Assembly: GCA_002286855.1 (NCBI GenBank)
Contig: NRSV01000059.1
Span: forward strand, 124,001 to 188,000
Source: Bipolaris cookei
Taxonomy: Eukaryota; Ascomycota; Dothideomycetes; Pleosporales; Pleosporaceae
Direction: 5' to 3'
Length of the DNA stretch: 64,000 nucleotides
Position numbers and translations under genes: made by a program. The notes below the pieces were generated by a model. The model searched no databases, had not been told where the DNA came from, and saw only the letters and a program-made list of their open reading frames with translations. This document shows positions 20,725-31,324 of this stretch, piece after piece (the first letter of the stretch is position 1; every line of letters begins with the position of its first letter).

Positions 20725-21234
20725 CTATCCGCATGCCCTCGTAATGGCAGCGCTCAACTCAGCACGTCTACTTGCAGTGAATTGGACTGAGTTGAGAGAA
20801 TAGTTGCAAACGAATGCAACGGTATTGCCACGAACGGAGTAGTGGTTGTGGCGGCCCTTGGTCGGTCCGTAGTTGCTGTACTGGTAATCTAGATCAGCGT
20901 TTACGGCACCAGTGTCCTACAATGGATCAGTTAGGAGCTTTTCGTAGTGAATTCCAAGAGTACTGACGCCATGATGCATGTTATCTTTGTCAGGGCCCTC
21001 ATTGCAAAAAGCGCCATCGCGGGCCTAGAGGCGTGGAGAGCGAATGGAGTTCACTCTCTTGGTATAAGCGCTCAATTCAGTGGCAGAGTCTGTAGCGTTG
21101 CCAATATTGACGTGGACATCAACACCATTGGCATCGACATGATGCTCATAGACACCATCTCCAGTGCCCTCGGGAATGATGAAAGCACCAGAAGCGCTGA
21201 GTAAAGCAAGAAGGAGAATGTTCTTGAACTGCAT
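20725..21234 (-). pseudogene. Small secreted protein, in-frame stop (candidate effector relic)
   Basis: ATG 21234 starts MQFKNILLLALLSASGAF, a clear signal peptide. A pro-region ending in a TKR Kex2-like site follows, then a TAG at 21025-21027. The same frame goes on as ARDGAFCNEGPDKDN. A 51-bp intron (20917-20967; GTCAGT, branch CTAAC, TAG) links to an exon ending in SVRGNTVAFVCNYS ... AITRACG and TAG at 20725. Without the stop the protein would have 152 residues. Alternatively a 30-nt GT...AG stretch (21025-21054) that includes the stop could be a very short intron, since its removal keeps the frame. The family was not recognised. Confidence 0.6.
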
Positions 21235-22729
21235 TATGGGAAGATATGAAAATAAAGTTGGTTGATCTTGTCGCTGGCAGTCTTTGCGTGTCTTTCCAAT
21301 CGCAATGATGCGAGAGAGACTCCATCCTCTATACTTTCTCTGCCCAATATATGAGCCATTTCTCCATGAAATGCTCACCTATATTTTTTTGGACCTTGGC
21401 GAGGATAGTGTTGTTGTGATAGTTTTATGAGCCTAGGCTCAAGTAGGGAAATGAACCTTTCAGAAACAGGATCAGGCCTGCTACATATGAGACTAGGCGG
21501 TATGATCATACATGGTACTCTACTAACAATGCAGGCGAAATTTGGATAGGGGGTGGATAAGCACCACCTGGAAGCACGATCAGGCGTGCTGCATGGATGT
21601 GGTGCCAACGGATATCGTGATGTAGGGCAGGTTATTGGCTGATATTTGGTATTAGTTAGTAAGCGAACACACTACACCAATCCTGGTACTGATATTATGT
21701 ACATTCCATCGTTACCAGCCGCTTGGTGGATCCTTTCCGGAACGCATGATACGGACCACTGAGCAAACTCAAAATTTGCAAGAACAAGTCAACATCATAT
21801 TTTTAGAGTTTATGTAGTGAAACTCCAACGCCAAGTCTTTGATTACTTCTAAGTTCGCAACTCACATCCACATACAGTGTTTCAAGAGTGTGGCCTATCA
21901 GCGTACCGTATAGGTTCGCAGTCCTGGTGTTATCCTGGATTTCTTGGCCAGAAACGGCAGATACGCGAACGACAAGCCGCTAATCCCGCCCGCCTAAGAT
22001 GGCCGCAACAGGCGCAGCTGAATAGATTAGGAATATCATATCATATATGGTCACCATGAGTGTATGTAGATGTGATGGATGCCTGAGAAAACCAGGGAAG
22101 GCCTCAAGCAGCGAGTGCCTGAATGCATTCTGATCAGGACCATTACAAGTTTTATGACAGTCTTGCTCTGTGAGCACTCACCACTTTGAAGCATCAAAAT
22201 CTTCACTGAACATGATTTCTTGGGAGAATCTCTTACAGAGATTGTTCAGTCCTCTGACACCTACTTCACGACCCTTACTAGCGCTTCTCTCTGTTTGGAT
22301 TTCATTGAAGGGATTTGCCAAGGACAGATCGTTGAAGGGGACATTGAAGTGCAGACAAAGACTTCCAACGCTACCGATTTCTTCAGCTGCATGACACTGC
22401 CACAATATATAAAGTCTTACTTGTCACTGTACATTACCCACTTGAATCAAGGCGCATCTTAATATAGAGAATCAAACGGTTTTAATCATTCGATACATGA
22501 TTTGTAGATACAGGGAAAATACATGTCTAAACTATCCAGAATATGGACATGGCGACTGCTAAACCTGACGATTGATAGGATCATAGTGGTGCTGTAAAAG
22601 ACAAGAGTGGATCTCAATTAACATCTCGGGAACTCATCTACCTTTGCTTGAACCTTCACATAGGGTATCTGATTGATTTCTCTTCCTATATTGAGCAAGT
22701 AAGTGTGATAGGCTAGAGCCTAGTTGGTG
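21235..22729. other. Gene-free stretch
   Basis: Mixed AT-rich sequence. An 80-codon open frame at 22220-22462 (SLTEIVQSSDTYFTTLTSAS) looks mildly protein-like but has no recognisable motif, start context or neighbours in frame. No other feature was seen. Confidence 0.4.
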
Positions 22730-22966
22730 TGTTGTACCTCGATGGAATCTCGGCCTGCTCCTAAAATCCGGATGCCACCTAGAGCTCCGAGTCTCGCCGA
22801 GACTCGGTGCGCTCTGACCGACAACCGGAGCGACTAGGTCTTATCGACTCGATTGTGCAGGGGCAGCTAGCACTGTATATAGATAGCTACGTAGCTCAGA
22901 AGCTCAGTTCTCTATCGAATACAATCTTGTTACCAGACATCGGCAACCTTTGCGCACCCCCTCACA
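22730..22966 (+). mobile_element. Solo LTR-like sequence
   Basis: It begins TGTTGTACC and ends CCCTCACA. There is a TATA-like TGTATATAGATAG near 22876 and a GC-rich palindrome GAGTCTCGCCGAGACTC near 22789. The last 36 bp match 121-156 and stop at the same base, which supports the 3' boundary. No target duplication was found and no internal region follows, so it is a solo or truncated LTR. The left boundary is a guess. Confidence 0.5.
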
Positions 22967-24118
22967 GTAAGTAAACAATCTACTGGATATTTTTGACGGT
23001 GACAAACAGGATTGTAGAGTTTGGGCAGCATTGACTATGATCGTAGCGATTTGTGAGAGTTCTGTAAAAATATGAGGGCTGGATGACGAAAGTGATTATT
23101 TAAACAAGATGGAATAGAGCTGGGATTGCAATGATGCAGACCACTTCCAGATATACTTTTTTGAAAGATATTTAATATTGACCATCAGAAATGGATCGTC
23201 GATATGGAGCATTTTCTTCTCAAAAATTAGATTTGACGATTGCTGTTTGCAATACGTGAATTTCGACGCAACAGCATAGTATATCTACAGAGTCCGAACC
23301 AGCTGAGTTTTGTCGACAATCAATGTCCTGTCTGCGCTACTAACGTACAATTGACACTAGGGGAGTGCACGCCTTAAGGACTAGACCCGCGTACTTACAC
23401 GTCGGCAAGGCCTTATGGAAAAATCGAAATGGGTTGCCTAATAGTGTACCAGTACTAAATTATCTGGCCCCCACGGTCCAGCCCTCTCACAGCATGTCTC
23501 TCTCTCCACAAAGTTGCTATGTACTGGAATTACAAACATGAGAACTTCTTGCACGCTTATTCAAATAATTTCCATTTTTCACAATCGGCTTCTTATTGAC
23601 ATTGATCGCACCGGCAAACACGAAACTAAGTGTAGGGTATAATCTTGTTTAAGTGCGAACAAGCACCATTCACGGCATATCCGCTACATGGATGGCCATC
23701 CCGTCGTCAAGACCCACTTTGGAGACCCCACGTGAGACACAAGAGGCCAAAGGGGACCGGAGAAGAAATGAAGCTTACGTAGTGCTTACTTCGGATTAAG
23801 TACTAACGCAAATAGATCGCGTTAAGGAGGCCTTAACAGTGTATTCTTATGAAGTGAACCCAAGGCAACCTCTCGCAGTGGAAGAATGAATATTAAGTCT
23901 GTTGATCAGGCCCAGATATTCCCTTGGGTTGCCTGAAAATGAATTTGAAATTCTCCAAAGAGAGGGTTCAGTGTCATGTACCTGGCACTCCTTTGAGTCA
24001 ACACCCACTACAAAACCAAAAATATTTCCAGATAAATCGAACAAGGGTGTATGAACCAGGAAGATCCATTGTTATAAGAGAATGGAAAGCCTCTTCAAAG
24101 CTGTAACCTTTACAGCCA
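22967..24118. other. Gene-free AT-rich stretch
   Basis: No convincing reading frame, RNA gene or repeat was seen here. Confidence 0.4.
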
Positions 24119-25486
24119 ATGTTTTTACAGTCTGGAAACCAGAACATGTCATACATTACAAGCTCTTCAGATTTCCTCCGTGGAGTCTTACCAGCCGAAG
24201 ACATCCCCAAGATCAATCCGATAATGTACCTTCATGACCCTCTTCAAGCATCTGGATCGAATGCAGAAACGTTTCTCCATCGCACAATGCGACGCTTTCC
24301 TACCTCCAAAGAGCAAAACACTAATAATCAGTCGTCTTGGGTTACGTTTACACCGCTTGAAGCAGAAAGACTGTTTCCTTATCTGTCGGGAATCACAGCC
24401 GCCTACGAAAACGTATTTTGGGACAGACGTTAGATGTCGTTAATGAGCTGCTGGACCTGATTCAAAGCGACAAGAGTGAGCTAGATTCACCACTACGTGA
24501 TGGCACAACACTATGACATGTTTGCGAGAGTGCAGGCGTTAGGCAGGGCGCGCATATGGCTGGGGTATATTGCGCAAAAGCAACTGCAATGATGTATCCA
24601 TTCTGTGAGGATCCTAGGCGTTTGGAGCTGATCAATGTGCTAATGATCATGTTATGGGTTTTCGACGGTAAGTCTCTACCTGATCATACGGTGTCAAATT
24701 TGACAAGGGTAGATAAATGCGAAAAGGGCACCGGAGAGGAAACGGCCAGCATATTGCATGAATGGAGAGTGCGCCTTGGAAGCGCGGATCGAGGGTGCAT
24801 CGAAAATTCGCCGTTACAAACATATCTCAACAAAACAATTACATCAATCTACAGATACAATCGTGTTATAAGCAGCACAATAGGAAGAGAGATGCACCAC
24901 GCCACCCTAAATACAGAATACTGGCTGAAGCCGCCGGCAAAGTGCAAAACCATTGGCGAGTATCTAGCCTATCGCCACCGAAACGTCGGTGCATTGTTTG
25001 TCTGGTCATGTGTAAAGTTCAGTTTGGATCTCAAAGTGAACATTTCGGATCCACGTATCGCGGAATGGCTTGGGTGGGCTAGTATGCATCTGGGCATGAC
25101 TAACGATTTATACTCGTGGGCAAAAGAGGCAAACAAGCAAAGCAAAGAACAGGGACCAGCAAACGCAATTTTTCATCTCAAATAGCTCTTGTCTCTGGAT
25201 GGGCGCCAGGCCATTGAGATGTTATACAGCATGATCCTACAGAAGGAAGCACTGATGTATGAACAGTTGCTGAGGTGGGAAAATGAGTGCTCTTTTGATG
25301 ATGGTATGTGGGCGTTCTTGAGGGGAGTATGGGGTACGCTTGCAGGACATGTATTGTACAGTGCGACATGCGCTAGATATGCTGGAGAGCAGGGCAAAGT
25401 CGTACCGGAATAAGGCTCAACAATATATTGATGGAGATATTGATGCTGAACTCCGGAATATGCCAAAGCTTGTTTGGGCACGATGA
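24119..25486 (+). pseudogene. Class I terpene synthase pseudogene
   Basis: The best part is 24556-25182. YCAKATAMMYPF leads to a 45-bp intron (24668-24712, GTAAGT...TAG) whose removal gives FDDKCEK, an aspartate-rich metal-binding motif. Further on are TIGEYLAYRHRNVGA and the second metal motif NDLYSWAKE (NSE type). A TAG at 25183-25185 breaks the frame, which then continues (LDGRQAIEMLY) to a frameshift near 25398 and a probable end at 25486. Three one-base frameshifts lie between about 24430 and 24560. The N-terminal part (24119-24433) is less certain. Such enzymes cyclise prenyl diphosphates, mostly farnesyl diphosphate. Confidence 0.7.
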
Positions 25487-26146
25487 GAACTCTGGGGCCT
25501 TCTCAGATGTTGTTACCATCAGACTTTGATACCATCATTTCAAGATATGTTTAACCACACTCGTCGCGATATATCACATGTACTATGAACAGCCAAAATT
25601 CACACATGAGAAGAGGAGATACAAAAGGTAAAACATGATACGGAAGAAAGATACAATCCATTGTTAGCTCTCCCGGATCTTCTCCCTGGTCATTTGCTTT
25701 TGAAGGAATATAATTACCCAGCATATTTCTCTGAAAGCCTTAAGTAAATCGTTAGGACTTACTTGAAGACTGAGATTTGTTGTATGGCGAATGATTCTGT
25801 AATAAGGAAGATCTGTACTCTTCGTAAGCCCTCCTCTTATCTTGTTCATTACGATCAAAAATCTCCTTTGCGTCACCAGTTAGCAGGCAAGCTCTCCGAC
25901 TTGGTTCTTACCTGAGGACATTTTCTTGTGGGTCAGCTTCATTCAGCTGTTCTTTGAGGTTTAGGGGAGACAAACCTGTATCGAGTCAGCATACTGTTTT
26001 CAAGCCAGGGTATCACACGCACCCTCGGATCTTGTCTATCTCGAATTGGTAAGAAGAATTTTGGCATAGCTGCGGATCTTGTTCGGCAGGGTAATACGAT
26101 GTAGATTGTTGTTCGCGACGTTTCTTTCTGTTTGGATGTTTAGATA

Positions 26147-27592
26147 TTAGGTATAATAAGTGTAGACTTGTAAAGATTCAATCGAGTTTGCTCCAATAAG
26201 TGCGTCGACTGTGATTCCATCCAGTATGTAGAATGTCTTGCTTATGACGTGTTGAACTGGCTCGTTTTGTCGATTGGTGATTTGCGCGTTCAGCGATTGA
26301 ACATTGATTTCGCCATCTAACAAATCCCCTGTTTCTCTTTCATCGTCTATAGACTCTTCCGCATCGTCGTCTTCCTTGGATTCAATCAGCCGCGCGGATG
26401 AGCCAAGTGACAGCTGAGCAACAAATTTTCTACATACCATCTTTGTTTTCTTGTCAGCAAATACAACTTGCGGGAAATTATCTTGCCATTTGAATTTGCG
26501 CCTAGTTGCATATGCGAGGGAAACAACATCGACGTCAGAGCCGCTGTCGGGAAGGGCTGCGACTGCCTCTCCATCTATGCAGCATGTCAACCGTCGGTTT
26601 ATAGCGCTTACCACACAAATATAAAGCGTCCCCGGTGTTTTGAGCGACATTTAGACAAGACGATTACGGAAAATTGTGAAATTTGCTGTCTTGTCAAGAA
26701 AGGAAGCAGACATTATGAGGTCTTCAACCAAGGAAGGTATCATGAGAAACGTACACCAAATTTTCCATTTGAAAAAGAATGTCTTCGCAAATATGCAGCT
26801 CGCATGAACGAGGATTGTAGATATTCCTGTGCTGCCATCCAAAAGGCTAAGCTCCGTCGTCTTGGAGGCAACCCACCCTAATCTCAGTCCAAGGTGAAGC
26901 GCCAGTTTCAGTGACATTACGATATGTGTCAAACCACTATTAGGTACGGCCATGACAGTTGCTGGGCCTGAATCAACTTCAAATATCATTGGAAAGCCGT
27001 ACACCAGATCTGACTTCTTGACTAGCTTGTAACGTGGCTCCTGGATTCGCAATATAGAAGCGGATGTTGCCGATGGCAGGGTTGAAAAATGCAAACTGCT
27101 CCTAGAATTTGGCATATCCTTATTTTGCATATCCTTATCTTGCATAGAATTTTAGGGTAGTTGCAGCTCTGTTTCCTGAGAGATTACGGAATCTAGCGGC
27201 ATGGATGCCGTAGTCGTATCTTGGGAACTTCTTGACGAAGAGCTGGTTGTTCCACCACAACTGTGATCCTGAAATTTTGTTAGGCGCTTACAGTTCAGTT
27301 CATAGATTTGTTCATCAAGCATGTCGACTTCTCATATTTCCTTGTCGATTGACGGTTGAAGTTTTGATCCTTCTTTTTGCCATCGGGCGATACGTTCGAT
27401 AGCGACTGTTCGTCTTATTTTCTTTGTGTCTATCTTCTCACATAGCTTGGATTTAGCCCTGAAAGGAAAATTTTGCATTATTAGCTTTATCCCACAAGTC
27501 TCGTCGACTTGGTGTTCTTTGGCGCAATGTTGCCGGCAATCCCCCCATTTCCAGTCGCTACAGTCGAACCGATATTGATCGTAAAAACACAT
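26147..27592 (-). pseudogene. Cys-rich protein with two retropepsin-like domains, three in-frame stops
   Basis: One frame of 482 codons runs from ATG 27592 to the stop at 26147. It is broken only by TGA (27332-27334), TAA (27152-27154) and TAA (26651-26653), with no frameshift. The N-terminus has a Cys/His pattern (MCFYDQYRFDC, GDCRQHC, ETCGIKL, KLCEKI) and ends in a RWQKEGSK helix. Two retropepsin-like halves follow: VPNSGLTHIVMS with SASFL, and ALPDSGSDVDVVSLAYA with LIGANSI. This resembles unnamed ascomycete proteins with paired aspartic-protease-like folds. The active-site triplets are NSG and DSG rather than DTG. Function is unknown. Confidence 0.6.
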
Positions 27593-27983
27593 GTTGTATT
27601 TGGTATTTGATAACACAGCCTGATTATAATTCTTAGAATTGATAAGTTGGAAAAAAAGAGAGATGATAATAGGATAGTAGCGTAGGGCGAGAAGGAGAGT
27701 TGATAGTGTCAACCTCGCGAAAAAAAAGCCCGGGCCTTGCGTGGCTTTTCCTATCGGATGTTGATATGCAGCAACACTGCATGTAATGACTTGAAAGAGC
27801 CAATCAGGTATTCTAATCATGATTGAAATGGCTGAATGGTTGCAGGTAAGATGCGCGTAACCTTGCAGCATGTAGTTCTGAATCACAAGGCAGACTGAGG
27901 CTGAATGCTAAAAGATCTGGTGAGAAACCCATCTCCAATTGGTATCAGTTGCATAAAGCTACAAACTACAATTTCAGATCGAC

Positions 27984-28900
27984 ATGGAAATCGGAAAAGG
28001 GATGTCCGACCAGTCTTTCTTCTCGGGATATCCTTCACTGGCAGCTTTCATTGCCAGTGATCACGATCAGACAACGACAATCTCCAAAAGGTTCAACCTT
28101 TTAACTGCACGACAGTTGCTGCATCTTCATAGTCAGCTTGCCGAGCTGCAAGCCGAGCAAGATGCGCTCGACCGCAAAGATGCCTTGGGCCCTCTAGAGG
28201 TAAAGCAGTACTCTCGGAACTGGGCTGAGTTCACAAAAGCAACAGACAACGATCCTCACCAGAAGAGAAGCAAAGAGCTGAGTGATGAGATAGGTCAAAT
28301 ACTCAAGGCATATCGTAAGTAAATGGAATGAATGCTGTAACAACTTCGAACTAATACGTTTTGAAAGGGGAGGCTCTGCTGTACGAAAGCCAGATAGCAT
28401 CGCTTCCTAGACGGCCAAAACGAACCCTTGAGGCATTTCATTTTAAATGATTCATTTATGGAAGTGGAAAATCATGTCCGACTCTAGGTGCACACAGGAG
28501 GGCGTTATTCGATGACGAAGATGACTTGGTAGTATTGAAGATACAGGACCGTGATCGGCTGACTGCGTTTCTGCAAGATCGCTGCTCAAGGATTTTCAGA
28601 GTGGAGAAAGATAGAGACGGCATTGTATATTCCTCGGATCAGCAAATATTCTGAACTGTGACTATTCTGTGTACCTTGAACGCTGCTGCGCTACTCTTTG
28701 GGGCTATGATAACGTTGTAAGCGATATCCTCCGAGAAGAATAAGTTGAGTGTTATTGCTCTCTTTACCGCTTTTTTTGCAGCCAATGTAGGGATTCTGAC
28801 AAATTTAATAAGATCAGAGGTTTTTGCAGCGACTGCTGGGTACGCCGCAGTGCTAGTCTTCGTCACTGGGAATATCGGTACTCAGGAAACAGGGAGATGA
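27984..28900 (+). pseudogene. DUF6594 membrane protein, three in-frame stops
   Basis: ATG 27984 opens with the family signature GYPSLAAFIASDHD, then LTARQLLHLHSQLAELQAEQ. One intron (28315-28367) is removed. The frame of 288 codons then contains TGA at 28448-28450 (in the place of a Trp), TGA at 28652-28654 and TAA at 28718-28720, ending at TGA 28900. The C-terminal third keeps the hydrophobic segments (LNAAALLFGAMITL, VIALFTAFFAANVGILT, TAGYAAVLVFVTGN) typical of the family. DUF6594 proteins are fungal membrane proteins of unknown role, often in variable gene sets. The clean frame with point stops suggests recent inactivation. Confidence 0.75.
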
Positions 28901-29432
28901 TCGATACTAAATGAATATAAACCTAATTCGTTGAAGTGACCATGAGTCGTTTGTGTTGTGAATGAAGATTCGGTATTCAATGTTTAGATTTTCTCCGTTT
29001 TTAGTCCGTGATATAGGTGTCGCCTGTGTAGGCCCAGCGCCTTGGTGTAAGCATTCATACGTTACGCAGCTGTCGCTTATCACGACACAACCAACCCTAT
29101 ACACTACTACTTTCTCTTTGATATTCTTATTTCATACCTATAGCTTACCAATTATTATGCAGTGGTAGAACTCTCGGGGGGAGATCTAGCCCGAAGTGCC
29201 GAAATTTTGGCCGGATTACTTTCCCAAGCTCTAGGGTGCACAGATGTCTGATCTGTGCAATGAACGTTCGACAACAAGCACGTGGGCTCCATGCTAACCG
29301 TAGTTCCATCAAAAAAAAATCTATTCTAATGATTGATCTTCTTTATTTTATGTTTGCAGACGATAAATCCTTCGCAATAAGCATCTCCATGAAGATTGAC
29401 AACCTTGAGTATTATCCACTATTTAAACATCC

Positions 29433-31324
29433 ATGGAAACTTCCAGTCAGTGGAACGATTCGAAAAACTCCACAGTCAAATCGAACACACTATCGCATAA
29501 ATCAAGCGATACGTTGTCACACGGGATATCTCCAGAACGACTCTTAGATGGCCAGGATGTTGATCACCAGAGATTAAGCAGATATGAAGTAAACTCCGAC
29601 CAACAACTGTCTCATGAGGAGCCGAAGGGACTCATGTCACCCAAAGACAACGGCAAAGAGTCTCAGCTATTAGAAGAAAAGCCCGGAATTCCTATAAAGG
29701 ATCCCAACTTGGTATGTGTCGGCTTCAATACCCCCCAATACAATATCTACTAAGCACAATATAGGTGACATGGGATTCTACTAATGATCCGCAAAACCCA
29801 AAGAACTGTAAATAAAGCTAGTTAGTCACATTAGCATGAACTGTTGTGTACTAATTCCTATTTAGGGACCATGAGACGAAAATGGGCTGCGTTGACTATT
29901 GTTGCTCTCTTTACTGTGATATCGCCTATTACTTCTTCCATGATCGCTCCCGCTCTTGGCCATATAAGCGGTGATTTTCGCATCAAAAATGCAGCCCAAT
30001 CGCAACTCACGCTGTCTATCTTCGTCCTTGCACAAGCCATCGGCCCACTGTGTCTTGGGCCACTTTCCGAGATTTATGGACGAACGATTGTGCTACAGTT
30101 ATCCAACTTGTTCTTTGTGGTTTGGAACCTGGGATGTGGTTTTTCTCAAACTCCAGCACAACTGATGGTGTGTCGTTTCTTTAGTGGTCTAGGCGGGTCC
30201 GCACCACTAGCTATCGGTGGGGTAAGTGTAATTCTCGAAGAGTTTCCCCGCAGCATGAAGGCCTGACCAAATTCTAGGGTATTTTAAGCGATTGCTTCCT
30301 TCCTGAACAGCGTGGACGAGCAGTATCAATTTATTCGCTGGGACCACTGCTCGGGCCAGCCATTGGGCCTATTCTTGGTGGCTTTATTTCCCAGAACACT
30401 TCATGTCAGTCTCTGCCTAGATTTAGTTCGTTTGCTTCACGTACGCTAATGGACTTAGGGCGATGGTGCTTCTATGCAACAACAATTTTCGCCGCAGTGG
30501 TGCAATTTTGTGGATTCTTCTTCCTTCAAGAAACCTATGCGCCTAGGCTTCTCGAGCGGAAGCGAGATCGGCTACGCAAAGAAACTGGTAACCAAAAACT
30601 TCACACTGTGTTCGACAATTCCGATCGCACTGTTGTAACAGTGATCAAAACGGCGTTAAAGAGGCCATTCAAACTGATAGGCACGCAGCCCATAGTCCAA
30701 GTACTGGCATGCTACATGGCCTATCTCTTCGGGCTGATGTACCTCATGCTTTCCACTTTCCCCATATTATGGGTTGATCGTTATGGCATGTCTATCAGTA
30801 GCGGATCTTTGAATTACCTCTCCATAGGTATCGGATTCTTTGTTAGTACGCAAATTACTTCACTCATTATCGACGCACTCTATCGCCGTCTGAAGTCCCG
30901 CAATAACGGCATCGCGAAACCTGAATTTCGCGTTCCTATGTTGGTACCTGCATCGCTTGTGATTCCTGCAGGTCTCTTTTGGTACGGATGGAGCGCGCAA
31001 GCCCATATGCATTGGATCATGCCTAATGTTGGTGCTGCAATCTTTTCCGCGGGCACGGTAATGGCGTTTCAATGTATCAATGGGTATCTGATTGACTCTT
31101 ATACGCGGTATGCAGCGAGTGCCATTGCTGCAGCGACAGTCTTGAGGAGTCTAGCCGGATTTGGCTTCCCGTTGTTCGCACCGGCTATGTACAAGTCTTT
31201 AGACTTTGGATGGGGTAACAGTGTACTTGGCTTCATTGCAATAGGGCTAGGTGTCCCAGCGCCATTCATGCTGTGGAAATTCGGCGAGAAGTTGAGGGGC
31301 CTAAGTAGGTTCGCGGCTGGTTAG
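29433..31324 (+). CDS. MFS transporter, drug:H+ antiporter (DHA1) type
   Basis: Five exons (29433-29711, 29765-29807, 29866-30221, 30278-30404, 30459-31324) join to 556 residues. Each intron has good GT, branch and AG signals, for example TGACC before the third acceptor. After a hydrophilic N-terminus comes VTWDSTNDPQNPKNW, the usual fungal lead-in. The loop 2-3 signature GPLSEIYGR and motif C-like RAVSIYSLGPLLGPAIGPI follow. The C-terminal half has FWYGW, CINGYLIDSYT and LRSLAGFGFPLFAP, all common in DHA1 members. It probably exports small hydrophobic compounds or polyamines. It is the only apparently intact gene in the 20.7-36.5 kb block. Confidence 0.88.

Noticed and set aside
23998..24216. 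Minus-strand 72-codon frame opposite the possible terpene synthase N-terminus
   Set aside because: Looks mildly protein-like but has stops on both sides, no recognised family, and conflicts with the plus-strand reading.
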